Below, one piece after another: positions 16,015-24,500 of a DNA stretch of 64,000 nucleotides. A program made the translations under genes and the position numbers. The stretch is from contig JAEWJB010000188.1 of assembly GCA_023386795.1 (NCBI GenBank), positions 101,509-165,508 of the forward strand, in the 5' to 3' direction. Positions within the stretch are counted from its first letter, which is position 1, and each line of letters starts with the position of its first letter. A model generated the notes under the pieces. The model saw only the letters and a program-made list of their open reading frames with translations. It was not told where the DNA came from and did not search any database. Source of the stretch: Pseudomonadota bacterium (lineage in GTDB: Bacteria; Pseudomonadota; Gammaproteobacteria; Xanthomonadales; Xanthomonadaceae).

Positions 16015-17058
16015 TTGAGCAAGGACACCAGATCGATCCGCCGCAAGGGGCAGGCCACGACCATCGACGACGTGGCCGCCTTGGCGAAGGTCTCGCCGAT
16101 GACCGTCTCGCGCGTCGTCAACGGCAAGAGCAACGTGCGCGAAGACACCCGCGAGCGGGTCATGCGCGCGGTCGACAAACTGGGCTACACGCCCAACCTC
16201 GCCGCCAGCGCCCTGGCCGCCGCGCAGAACACCCGCCTGGCGCTGGTTTATACCAGCCCGTCCGGTGCCTACCTGCGCGACCTGCTGGTCGGCGTGCTGC
16301 ATGCCGCCTCGCACACCGCGGTGCAGCTGGTGATCCATTACTGGGAAGATTTCGACGCCGACGCCGAGCGCAAGGCCGCGCGGCGCCTGGCCAAGGGCGT
16401 GTCGGGCGTGATCCTGCCTCCCCCGCTGTGCGACTCGGAGGCCGCGGTGCAGGAATTCGTGCGCGCCAAGGTGCCGGTGGTGGCGATTGCCTCGGACCGC
16501 TTCAAGGACCGCATTTCCTGCGTGCGCATCGATGATTTTTCCGCCGCGCGCGAGATCACCGAGCACCTGATCGCCCAGGGCCATCGGCGCATCGGCTACA
16601 TCAAGGGGCGCGGCGACATGGCGGCCAGCGAGGGCCGCTTCGAAGGTTTCCGTGCCGCACTTCAGGCCGCCGGCCTGCCGCTGGACCGCCACCTGGTGCA
16701 CGACGGCGATTACACCTACCGCTCCGGCCTGCTGGCCGCCGAGAAGCTGCTGGCCCGCAAGCATCCACCCACCGCGGTGTTCGGAAGCAACGACGACATG
16801 GCCGCGGCCGTGGTCTCGGTGGCGCACCGACGCGGGCTGGACGTGCCGCGCGACCTGTCGGTGGTGGGCTTCGACGACAGTACCTCGGCCACCACGGTGT
16901 GGCCGGAGCTGACCACGATCCGCCAGCCCATCGGCACCATGGCCGATGCCGCCGTGGACCTGCTGCTGCGCTGCATCCGCAATGGCGAAGGCAACGCCGA
17001 CGAAGTGTTCGCACACGCGCTGGTCAAGCGCGAGTCGGTCGCCCCGCCGGCCGGCTGA
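16015..17058 (+). CDS. LacI-family repressor of xylan utilisation (XylR-like)
   Basis: A 347-aa repressor with an N-terminal LacI helix-turn-helix (TTIDDVAALAKVSPMTVSRV, followed by VNGKSNVREDTRERV) and a periplasmic-binding-protein-like effector domain. I prefer the TTG at 16015, preceded by GAAGGGGCGAGG. The in-frame ATG at 15979 would place its first base inside the xyl-box, though it cannot be excluded. It is divergent from the GH67 operon and flanked by two xyl-boxes (15966 and 17178), so it most likely represses the xylan genes and itself. In characterised relatives the inducer is a xylan breakdown product; the effector here is not known. Confidence 0.88.
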   Translation: MSKDTRSIRRKGQATTIDDVAALAKVSPMTVSRVVNGKSNVREDTRERVMRAVDKLGYTPNLAASALAAAQNTRLALVYTSPSGAYLRDLLVGVLHAASHTAVQLVIHYWEDFDADAERKAARRLAKGVSGVILPPPLCDSEAAVQEFVRAKVPVVAIASDRFKDRISCVRIDDFSAAREITEHLIAQGHRRIGYIKGRGDMAASEGRFEGFRAALQAAGLPLDRHLVHDGDYTYRSGLLAAEKLLARKHPPTAVFGSNDDMAAAVVSVAHRRGLDVPRDLSVVGFDDSTSATTVWPELTTIRQPIGTMADAAVDLLLRCIRNGEGNADEVFAHALVKRESVAPPAG

Positions 17059-17364
17059 GCAAGCGGGCGCCGGGCGGCGATGTGCGCGCCGCGTCCTGCA
17101 ATCGGTGTGACGTGCCCGCTGCACCACCCTTTCGCCTCCTGGAAAGCCAGCCCGTGTTGCATCGCGCCTGTCGCCACATGGTAGCGCTACCATAATGTCG
17201 ACCAAAAAAAGCAGCGGGCGCGCTGCATGCTCTTGGTAGGCGCGACGCACGCGATGGACGCGCCGCGCGAGGGCCTACTGTAGACAAGAACGGCGCCAAT
17301 GCCATGCTGCAGCGCGCAACACGGCAGCGGCGTGCCGATTTCGCTGTTACGCCGCCACACGAAG
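17059..17364. other. Intergenic gap between convergent genes, with palindromic operator
   Basis: No convincing gene is present between the XylR-like stop and the fructokinase terminator. The gap holds the perfect 16-bp palindrome at 17178-17193 and a 14-codon reading frame just after it (ATG at 17195). A small GCAGCG/CGCTGC hairpin and a GTAGGC/GCCTAC inverted pair around 17232-17275 are also visible. It may be the remains of a deleted xylan gene or a regulatory spacer. Confidence 0.55.
17178..17193. promoter_or_regulatory. Perfect palindromic xyl-box with no adjacent target gene
   Basis: ATGGTAGCGCTACCAT is a perfect 16-bp palindrome whose core matches 13 of 14 positions of the xyl-box TGGTAGCGCTAACA. 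It lies 120 bp past the repressor gene and 1213 bp, centre to centre, from the first xyl-box. Both neighbouring genes point towards it, so it does not precede any visible gene. Confidence 0.7.
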
Positions 17365-17386
17365 ACGGCGCGCCGAAGCGCGCCGT
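17365..17386 (-). terminator. UUCG-loop hairpin terminator of the lacI-fucP-pfkB operon
   Basis: A 9-bp perfect stem (ACGGCGCGC paired with GCGCGCCGT) closes a TTCG loop when read on the minus strand. It lies 31 bp past the fructokinase stop. No long U-run follows, so it may be a weak or Rho-assisted terminator; it could also end the repressor transcript from the other side. Confidence 0.65.
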
Positions 17387-17417
17387 TGCGGGAATGCGGA
17401 TATGTGATGTTGCCGGC

Positions 17418-18422
17418 TCAGGAAGCGAGGGCGTAGGGATCACGAAGCAGCTGCTGGACTTCCTCGGCGGTCGGCATCGCGGCGAAGGCACCATGGCGGG
17501 TGACCGCCAGCGCACCGACTGCTGCGCCGTAACGCACGGCCTCTTCTATCGCCGCGCGATCTTTGACGAACGCGGCAAAGCCGGCGCCGTGTCCGCCACG
17601 CTCGCCGATGCGCACCAGCAGGCCGCCGACAAAGGCGTCGCCGGCGGCGGTGGTATCCCGCACCGACACTTCGAATCCGGGCAACTCCCCTTGGTCGCTC
17701 GCGGTGTACCACCGCATCTGTCCGCCGCCATCGGTGACCACCAGCAGGCGCGTGCGGGCGGTGAAGAGACGTTCGCGCACGAGCCGCGCACCGTCATGGC
17801 CACCGCCGAGGGGCGCGGCAAGGTACTCGAGTTCTTCGCGCGAAAGCTTGACCAGGTCGGCCAGGGCCAGTGCATCCCACAATGTCGGCAGCGGGTCCTC
17901 CCCCTCCGGCCACAACGCCGGGCGCAGGTTAAGGTCCAGGCTTACCAGCGCACCGGCGGTCGCGGCGCGGCGCATGCCGGCCCGCGTGGCCTCGGCGATG
18001 GCCGGTTCGGTCATGCTGTTGGAGCACACATGGAAAGCACCGGTGCCCTGGAAGCAGGCGTCGACGAAATCCGCCTCGCGAAACAGCAGATCCGCTGACG
18101 GCGGGCGATAGAAACTGAAGCTGCGTTCGCCGCGCGCGTCCAGCGCGACGAACGCCAGCGCGGTCTTGGCCGCGTCCGTGCGCACGATGGCATCCGTCGC
18201 CACGCCCGCCTGCACGAAACTCTCGTGCAGGAAGTCGCCGAACATGTCCTGGCCGAGCATGCCGGCAAAGTGACTGTCCGCGCCCAGGCGCGCGACCGCC
18301 ACCGCCACGTTCGCCGGCGCGCCGCCGGCGAACTGCAGGAACGCGCGCGGCGCCTGCGGGTGGGTGGGCGGCGCGGCGAGCATGTCGATCAATGCCTCGC
18401 CGAAACACACGATCTTCGACAC
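17418..18422 (-). CDS. PfkB-family carbohydrate kinase (fructokinase-like)
   Basis: A 334-aa ribokinase-fold sugar kinase. N-terminal FGEALIDML and the GGAPANVAVAVARLG signature bind sugar; the C-terminal DTTAAGDAFVGG motif carries the catalytic Asp and the anion hole. It fits fructokinases (scrK-like), producing a 6-phosphosugar from ATP. The gene starts with GTG at 18422, three bases after the stop of the upstream permease gene, so the pair is translationally coupled. Its partner is a FucP-type sugar permease under a LacI repressor, which supports uptake and phosphorylation of a free hexose. Fructose is likely, but mannose or another hexose is possible. Confidence 0.88.
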   Translation of the reverse strand: MSKIVCFGEALIDMLAAPPTHPQAPRAFLQFAGGAPANVAVAVARLGADSHFAGMLGQDMFGDFLHESFVQAGVATDAIVRTDAAKTALAFVALDARGERSFSFYRPPSADLLFREADFVDACFQGTGAFHVCSNSMTEPAIAEATRAGMRRAATAGALVSLDLNLRPALWPEGEDPLPTLWDALALADLVKLSREELEYLAAPLGGGHDGARLVRERLFTARTRLLVVTDGGGQMRWYTASDQGELPGFEVSVRDTTAAGDAFVGGLLVRIGERGGHGAGFAAFVKDRAAIEEAVRYGAAVGALAVTRHGAFAAMPTAEEVQQLLRDPYALAS

Positions 18423-18425
18423 GAT

Positions 18426-19757
18426 TCAGGCGCTCTCGACCACCGAGGCATTCTTGTCCTGCGCCGGCAACCGGCTGCCAGACAGGCCGAAGAACACGAT
18501 GTACCCGTAGCACAGCAGCGGCAGCACGAAGGACGGCTGCAGGCCGATGCGGTCAGCCAGCGCACCCTGCAGGAACGGTACCAGCGCGCCACCGACGATG
18601 GCCATGATCAGCAGGCTCGACGCCTTGTTGGTCAGCGGCCCGAGGCGCTCGATGCTCAGCGCGAAGATGGTCGGGAACATGATCGAGTTGAACAGGCCGA
18701 TCGACACCAGGCTGTACATCGCCAGCGCGCCGCTGGTGCCCATGCTGGTCGCCAGCAGCAGCATGTTGACGCCGGCGAAGGCCGCCAGCAGCTTGTTCGG
18801 CGAGAGCTTGGCCAGCAGCACGGAGCCGGCGAAACGACCGATCATCGCCAGCATCCAGTACAGGCCCAGGTAGTGCGCCGCCTGCTGCTCGGTGATGCCG
18901 CCGATCTTCGGCAGCGAGAAGTAGTTGACCATCAGCGAGCCGATCGCCACTTCCGCACCGACGTAGAAGAAGATCGCGCCCACGCCGAAGAACACGTGGC
19001 GATGGCGCAGCGCCTGGCCGAGGGTGTGCTTCTGCTGGTCGGCCTGCTCGGTGGTGCTGGCCAGCGCCGGCAGGCGAAACAGGTAGACGACCACGGCGAG
19101 CACGAACAGCACCACCGCCAGCAACAGGTACGGGCCCTGCACCGAGTGAGCTTCCTGCGCACGATAGGCGGCCTGCTCGGCCGGCGCGAGCGCGGCGAGC
19201 TGGTCCGAGCTCAGCACGGTGTTGGACAGGATCAGCAGGCCCCCGAAGAACGGCGCCAGCGTGGTGCCGAGCGAGTTCAGCGCCTGGGCCAGCGTAAGGC
19301 GGCTGGAGCTGGTGCTTTCCGGCCCGAGCAGCGCCACGTACGGATTGGCCGCCACCTGCAGCACGGTGATGCCGCTGGCCAGCACGAACAGCGCGGCGAG
19401 GAACGCCTCATACACGCGCAGCGAGGCCGCCGGCCAGAAGCCCAGCGCGCCGATGCCGGCGATGGCCAGGCCGGCGACGATGCCCTTCTTGTAGCCCAGG
19501 TGCGCCACCAGCCGCCCCGCCGGCAGCGACATCAGGAAGTACGCGCCGAAGAAGGTGAACTGCACCAGCATCGCGCGGGTGTAGTTCAGCTCGAACACGC
19601 CTTTGAGGTGCGGGATGAGGATGTCGTTGAGGCAGGTCAGGAAGCCCCACATGAAGAAAATCGAAGTGACCACCGCCAGCGCGACGCCGCGGTTGACGGT
19701 GCCGGCCTCGACAGGCTGCGCAGCGCGTTGGGGAGGAAGTCCGGGAGAAATGGGCAT
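18426..19757 (-). CDS. FucP/GluP-family sugar:proton symporter
   Basis: A 443-aa MFS permease of the fucose/glucose-galactose (FHS) branch with twelve hydrophobic segments. TM1 contains FFMWGFLTCLNDILIPHLK and TM4-5 contains VLQVAANPYVALLGP, both hallmarks of this branch. It sits in the inner membrane and imports a monosaccharide with protons. It lies between a LacI repressor gene (45-bp gap) and a PfkB kinase gene (3-bp gap), all in one direction, so it belongs to an autoregulated transport-phosphorylation operon. The substrate is inferred to be a hexose. Confidence 0.92.
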   Translation of the reverse strand: MPISPGLPPQRAAQPVEAGTVNRGVALAVVTSIFFMWGFLTCLNDILIPHLKGVFELNYTRAMLVQFTFFGAYFLMSLPAGRLVAHLGYKKGIVAGLAIAGIGALGFWPAASLRVYEAFLAALFVLASGITVLQVAANPYVALLGPESTSSSRLTLAQALNSLGTTLAPFFGGLLILSNTVLSSDQLAALAPAEQAAYRAQEAHSVQGPYLLLAVVLFVLAVVVYLFRLPALASTTEQADQQKHTLGQALRHRHVFFGVGAIFFYVGAEVAIGSLMVNYFSLPKIGGITEQQAAHYLGLYWMLAMIGRFAGSVLLAKLSPNKLLAAFAGVNMLLLATSMGTSGALAMYSLVSIGLFNSIMFPTIFALSIERLGPLTNKASSLLIMAIVGGALVPFLQGALADRIGLQPSFVLPLLCYGYIVFFGLSGSRLPAQDKNASVVESA

Positions 19758-19802
19758 GGGTGGGCCTGGCGGTCGTTGAAGGGAAGGAAGTGGGGAAAGG
19801 GC

Positions 19803-20870
19803 TCAACCCGGCGGCTGCGCGGTGCTTTGGCGCACGCGTAGCTGGACCGGGGCGATGGTGCGGGTGACTGCCGCGTCGGGCGCGGCAATGCGGTGTAGCA
19901 GCAGCTGCGCGGCCTGGCGGCCGCGGGCGCGCGGATCGACCGCCAGCGTGGTCAGCGCCGGGGTGCTCAGGGCGGCCTCGGGAATGTCGTCGAAACCGGT
20001 AACGGAGAATTCGTGCCCCGGCCGCACGCCACGCGCGGCCAGGCCCAGCATCAGGCCCAGGGCAACGTTGTCGTTGTAGCAGACCGCCGCAGTCGGGTGC
20101 CCCGCGCCGGCGAACAACGCCTGCGTGGTGGCGGCTGCTTCCGGGCGGTTTGGCGCGCATTCGATCATCCGCGCCTCGCCCACCGGCAGCCCGGCGGCGG
20201 CCATCGCGGCCGCGTAGCCAGCGCGCCGCTGCTGGCAGGAGCTGGAATCGGCATGGCCACCGAAGAACGCGATGTCGCGGTGTCCCAGTTCGATCAGGTG
20301 GGTCGTCGCCAGCCGCGCGCCGTGTGCGTTGTCCAGGGCGAGGAAATCCCAGGTCTGGTCGGCCGGCTCGCGATTGAACAGCAGCACGTTGCTCGCCGCG
20401 CCCATCACGCTGCGCAGCTGCGCCGCATCGCTGTGTTCGGCCGGCGAAAGGATCAACCCGGCCGGGGCGTGCTCCATCAGCGAGGCCAGCACGGCCTGCT
20501 GCCGCTGCGGCGATTCGCCGGTGTTGCCGAGCAGGGTCACATAGCCCTGTTCGCCCAGCGCCTCGTCCACGCCTGCGGCGAACTCGGCGAAAAACGGGTT
20601 GGAGAGATCGTTGATGACCAACGCCACGATGCTGGAGGTGCGCCTGCGCAGGTTGGCCGCCGCCCGGTTGTAGACGTAGCGCTGGCGCTTGAGCTCGGCG
20701 TTCACCCGGGCACGGGTATCGGCATGGACCAGCGGGCTGCCGCGCAGCACGAGCGAGACGGTCGCGCGCGATACCCCCGCGGCGCGGGCAATGTCGGTGA
20801 CCGTGACCGCGCGGGCGCCACCGCCCGCGTTACCGGTCTTCCCGCCGTTGGTGTGTCCCCGCGTTGGCAT
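19803..20870 (-). CDS. LacI-family transcriptional repressor of the hexose operon
   Basis: A 355-aa regulator. After a Gly-rich N-terminus comes the LacI helix-turn-helix (VTVTDIARAAGVSRATVSLV), the hinge RRRTSSIVALVINDLSNPFF, and a sugar-binding effector domain ending with VTGFDDIPEAALSTPALTTL. I chose the ATG at 20870 with GGGGAGG about 13 nt upstream; the longer frame to 20951 would cover the operator. A palindrome at 20911-20926 lies 41 bp upstream, arguing for autoregulation. Since no operator is seen before fucP, the whole operon probably runs from this promoter. The effector is unknown. Confidence 0.9.
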   Translation of the reverse strand: MPTRGHTNGGKTGNAGGGARAVTVTDIARAAGVSRATVSLVLRGSPLVHADTRARVNAELKRQRYVYNRAAANLRRRTSSIVALVINDLSNPFFAEFAAGVDEALGEQGYVTLLGNTGESPQRQQAVLASLMEHAPAGLILSPAEHSDAAQLRSVMGAASNVLLFNREPADQTWDFLALDNAHGARLATTHLIELGHRDIAFFGGHADSSSCQQRRAGYAAAMAAAGLPVGEARMIECAPNRPEAAATTQALFAGAGHPTAAVCYNDNVALGLMLGLAARGVRPGHEFSVTGFDDIPEAALSTPALTTLAVDPRARGRQAAQLLLHRIAAPDAAVTRTIAPVQLRVRQSTAQPPG

Positions 20871-20910
20871 GCGCTTGTCGATCCTCCCCGGGGGGCCATC
20901 GGCGCCCGCA

Positions 20911-20926
20911 TTTGAATCGATCCAAA
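20911..20926. promoter_or_regulatory. LacI-type operator before lacI-fucP-pfkB
   Basis: TTTGAATCGATCCAAA is a 16-bp palindrome broken only at one symmetric pair, with the CG centre typical of LacI-family operators. Its position 41 bp upstream of the repressor gene start fits autorepression of the operon. The link to this regulator is inferred from position. Confidence 0.65.
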
Positions 20927-21098
20927 CGCGTACACGGAACTTGCCCGGCATTTCCTGACCGGACTAGAACATGCTCCACGGCCGTTTGGCATGCCGCAAT
21001 GCAGCATCCCGAATGGCAGCGCTGGTCATTTCCATCAAATCAGCGACTTACCGCGCCAGCGTGCCGGATCCCCGAAGGCGGCGCTGCGGCGCTTTGGC

Positions 21099-21437
21099 TC
21101 AGATGCGCGCGATCGCCCAGGTGATGATGCCGGTGGCCACCGTGCTCAGCAGCAGGCCGAACAGGAACAGCCCATCGGCAATGTGCTCCAGGGTGCGGTT
21201 GCGCCCTTTGCGCTTGGTGCGCATTGCCCAATACGCGCTCAGGCAGGCCCCCAGGTAGACCATCGCATTCACGCTGAGCAGGTCATCGGCCAGCGTGTCG
21301 ATGTTGCGCATCACCACGATGACGTGCAGCACGCCGACGACGGTCATGCAGACGCCGAGCATGGCCGCGGAGGTGGCGAAGATATGGACGCAGATGTCCT
21401 CGTCCAGTTCGCTGCGATTTTGGTCCTGGCGCTTCAT
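21099..21437 (-). CDS. Small inner-membrane protein of unknown function
   Basis: A 112-aa protein with three hydrophobic segments: about 17-42 (IFATSAAMLGVCMTVVGVLHVIVVM), about 48-68 (LLSVNAMVYLGACLSAYWAM) and about 85-110. It has a charged N-terminus (MKRQDQNRSELDED) and a short RTKRKGRNRT loop. The start at the Met codon 21437 is the likeliest; a GTG at 21464 would add nine residues, and neither has a good ribosome site. It is transcribed toward the lacI operon, 77 bp after the large hybrid kinase gene, and could be part of that transcript. I do not recognise a named family. Confidence 0.65.
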   Translation of the reverse strand: MKRQDQNRSELDEDICVHIFATSAAMLGVCMTVVGVLHVIVVMRNIDTLADDLLSVNAMVYLGACLSAYWAMRTKRKGRNRTLEHIADGLFLFGLLLSTVATGIITWAIARI

Positions 21438-21514
21438 CGGGAGATACCTGTGCGGGAGCGGCACGACACAGGACCACGGCGGCGGGCCGCGGTTCCCGTC
21501 AACCTGGCGAACGG

Positions 21515-24500
21515 CTAGGCCGTCGCCGCCCGGCCTTCTGACACCTGCGCCTGCCGGCTGGCCAATGCTTCGATCAGTTCGACCAGCCCCAGCGGATCCA
21601 GCGGCTTGCCCATGTGGCCATCGAAGCCGGCCAGCATCGCCCGCTCGCGGTCTTCCACGCGCACGTAGGCGGTCAACGCGATGGCCGCGATGCGCGGCTG
21701 CCGCACCTGGCCCCCGTTGCGCACCGCCTGGATGAGGTCGTAGCCATCGCGGCCGGGCATGGCGATGTCGCTGATGAGCGCATCGAAGCCTTGCTGTCGC
21801 ATCAGCTGCTCGGCTGCATCGGCCGAGGACGCGGTGGTCACTTCGGCACCGGCGTGGCGCAGGAAATGCTCGGCGGCATCGCGCGAATCATCATCGTCGT
21901 CCACCAGCAGCAGGTGCATGCCGCCGAGGCGACCGGTCATCGCCTGCGGCAACGGACCCACCTTGCCGCTGGCCGGGTCCTGCACGCGCGGCGCGCTGAC
22001 GCCATGCTGGTACGGCAGCACAAGGGTGAAGGTCGCGCCCTGCCCGTGCCCCGCACTGGTGGCGCCGAGCCAACCGCCATGCAGGTCGATCAACTGGCGC
22101 GAGATCGACAGGCCCAACCCGAGGCCGCCGACCCGCCGCGTGGTGCTGGCATCGGCCTGGCGGAAGCGGTCGAACACGTGCGGCAGGAAATCCGGCGCGA
22201 TGCCCACGCCCGAATCATGCACGGACAGGCGCAGGTGGTCGGGCGCGGACGCCATCTCCAGTTCCACGCGTCCCCCCGAAGGCGTGAACTTGATGGCGTT
22301 GCCGAGCAGGTTCACCAGCACCTGCTGCAAGCGCCCGGCGTCGCCGAAGAACGGCGTGGCGGCCTCCTCCAGCCCGCGCACGCGCAGGTCGACCTGCTTG
22401 GCAGCCGCGGTCGGGCGCATCAGGTCGATGGTGCTGCGCGCCAGCCCGCCGATATCGAAATGCTCCGGCTGCAGGCGCACCTTGCCGGACAGGATGGCGC
22501 TCATGTCCAGCAGGTCGTCGATGATCTGCGCCTGGGAGCGCGCGCTGCGCTCGATGATGACCAACCCCTTGCCGATGTTCTCCGGCGCGAAGGATTCGGT
22601 CTGCATCAGCCGCGACCAGCCAAGGATTGCGTTGAGCGGCGTACGCAGTTCGTGGCTGAGGGTGGCGAGGAAATCGTCCTTGATGCGGCTGGCGGTTTCG
22701 GCGTCGTTGCGCGCGTCCTTCTCGGCCTGCAAGGACGCCTTGAGCTGTGCATCGATGCGATTGCGCTCGATGACGATGCCGGCCAGGTGCGAGGCCGAGC
22801 GCGCCATCGCCTGCTCATGCAAGGTCGGCAGGTAGGGCGTGCGGTAGTACATGGCCAACGTGCCCAGCACCACGCCGTTGCTGCCGAGGATCGGCGTGAC
22901 GTAGCAGGCGGCGATGCCCATCGCCAGCGCGTGCGTGCGGTGCTCGCCCCAGCTCAGGTCCGCGCCGATGTCCTCACAGATGATCTGGTGCGCGGAGAAC
23001 GCCGCCCGACCGCAAGGCGTGCCCTCCTGCGCGATGGCCAGCCCGTCGAAGCGCACCGCGTACTCCAGCGGCAGGCTGGGCGCGGCGGCGCAGCGCAGCA
23101 GGGTCTGCTCCGGGTTGGCGAGCAGGATGGAACAGCGCAGCGCCCGCTCGCCGCGTGCCTCCACGCTCAGCGCGATGGAATCGAGCACGATGGCCAGCGG
23201 GGCGCCGGTGGTGATGAGGCCGAGGATCGAGCGCTCCGACGCGGTGGCATCCTCGATGCGCTTGCGCTCGGAGATATCCATCAGCGAGCCGATATGGCCG
23301 AGGAAGGTGCCATCGACGCCGAAGTGCGCGGTTGCGGTATCCATGCACCAGCGGTATTCGCCGTCGTGGCGGCGCACGCGGTACTCGGCAGTGAAGGCGC
23401 GGCGCTCGTCCAGCGCCTGCAGGAAGCCGTGGCGCACGCGCGCCAGGTCGTCCGGGTGCACGACTTCCCACCATCCGCGCGGAATGGCCTCCTCCGGCGG
23501 CTGGCCGGTGAATTCGGTCCAGCGCGGGTTCCAATACACGCAGTTGCCCTGGGCGTCGGACATCCAGATCATCGCCGGCACTGTCTCGCACAGCTTGCGG
23601 AAGCGTGCTTCGCTCTCGGTGAGCCGGTCCTCGAAGCCACGGCGGTCGTGGATGTCGGTGTAGGTGCCGATCCACTGGCTGACACGCCCGTCTTCCTCGC
23701 GCACCGGCAAGGCACGGGCCAGATGCCAGCGGTACTGCCCGTCGTAACGGCGAAGCTCGCATTCGATCTCGAAGCTGTCACCGTCGGCCAGCGCCTGGCG
23801 CCACGCTTGCGTGGCCAGCCGCAGGCCGCTGTCGGTGTGCGCGGTATCCCAGCCTTCGCGGGCATCGGCATTCGGGTCGCAGCCAGTGTATTCGTGCCAG
23901 CGGCTGTTGAAGAAACGTGCGATGCCCTGGGTATCGGCGATGAAGACGATCTGCGGAAGCGCATCGGCCAGGCGGCGCAGGCGGGCTTCGTTGGCGGCGA
24001 GCTGCCGCTGCACGCGGCCACGCTGCATCGATTCCCAGCACCGCGCCACCACCAGGCGCACCAGTTCGATGTCGTGCTCGGACCAATACCGCGGCATGGA
24101 CTGGTGCACGCCCATCACCGCCACCAGTTGGCCGTTCTTGTGCAGCGGCACCGCCAGCGAGGCGCGGATGCCGTGGTCGCGATATCCCTCGCTCAGGTAG
24201 GGCGGCGCATGCACGTCCTCGGTGTCGCGCACCACCCACGGGCGGTTGTCGAGCATGGCATCGAGGAAGCCCTCGGCGATGCTGCACAGCTCGAACTCGC
24301 CACGCACGCTGGGCAAGCCTTCGACATGGTCGCTGAGCACGCGCATCGTGCCTCGCTCCATGTCGATCAACCCGTAGCCGGCACGGTTGGCCTGCAGGTG
24401 CTGGCACAGCAGGCGCACGCTGGTATCGAGGATCTGCTGCGGCTCGGACAGCGCCATCAGGGCGTCCTCCAGGCCAAGCAGGAAGCGGTTGCGGTCCTCC

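Noticed and set aside
17195..17239. 14-codon frame after the orphan xyl-box as a leader peptide
   Set aside because: It has no ribosome site and nothing downstream to attenuate.
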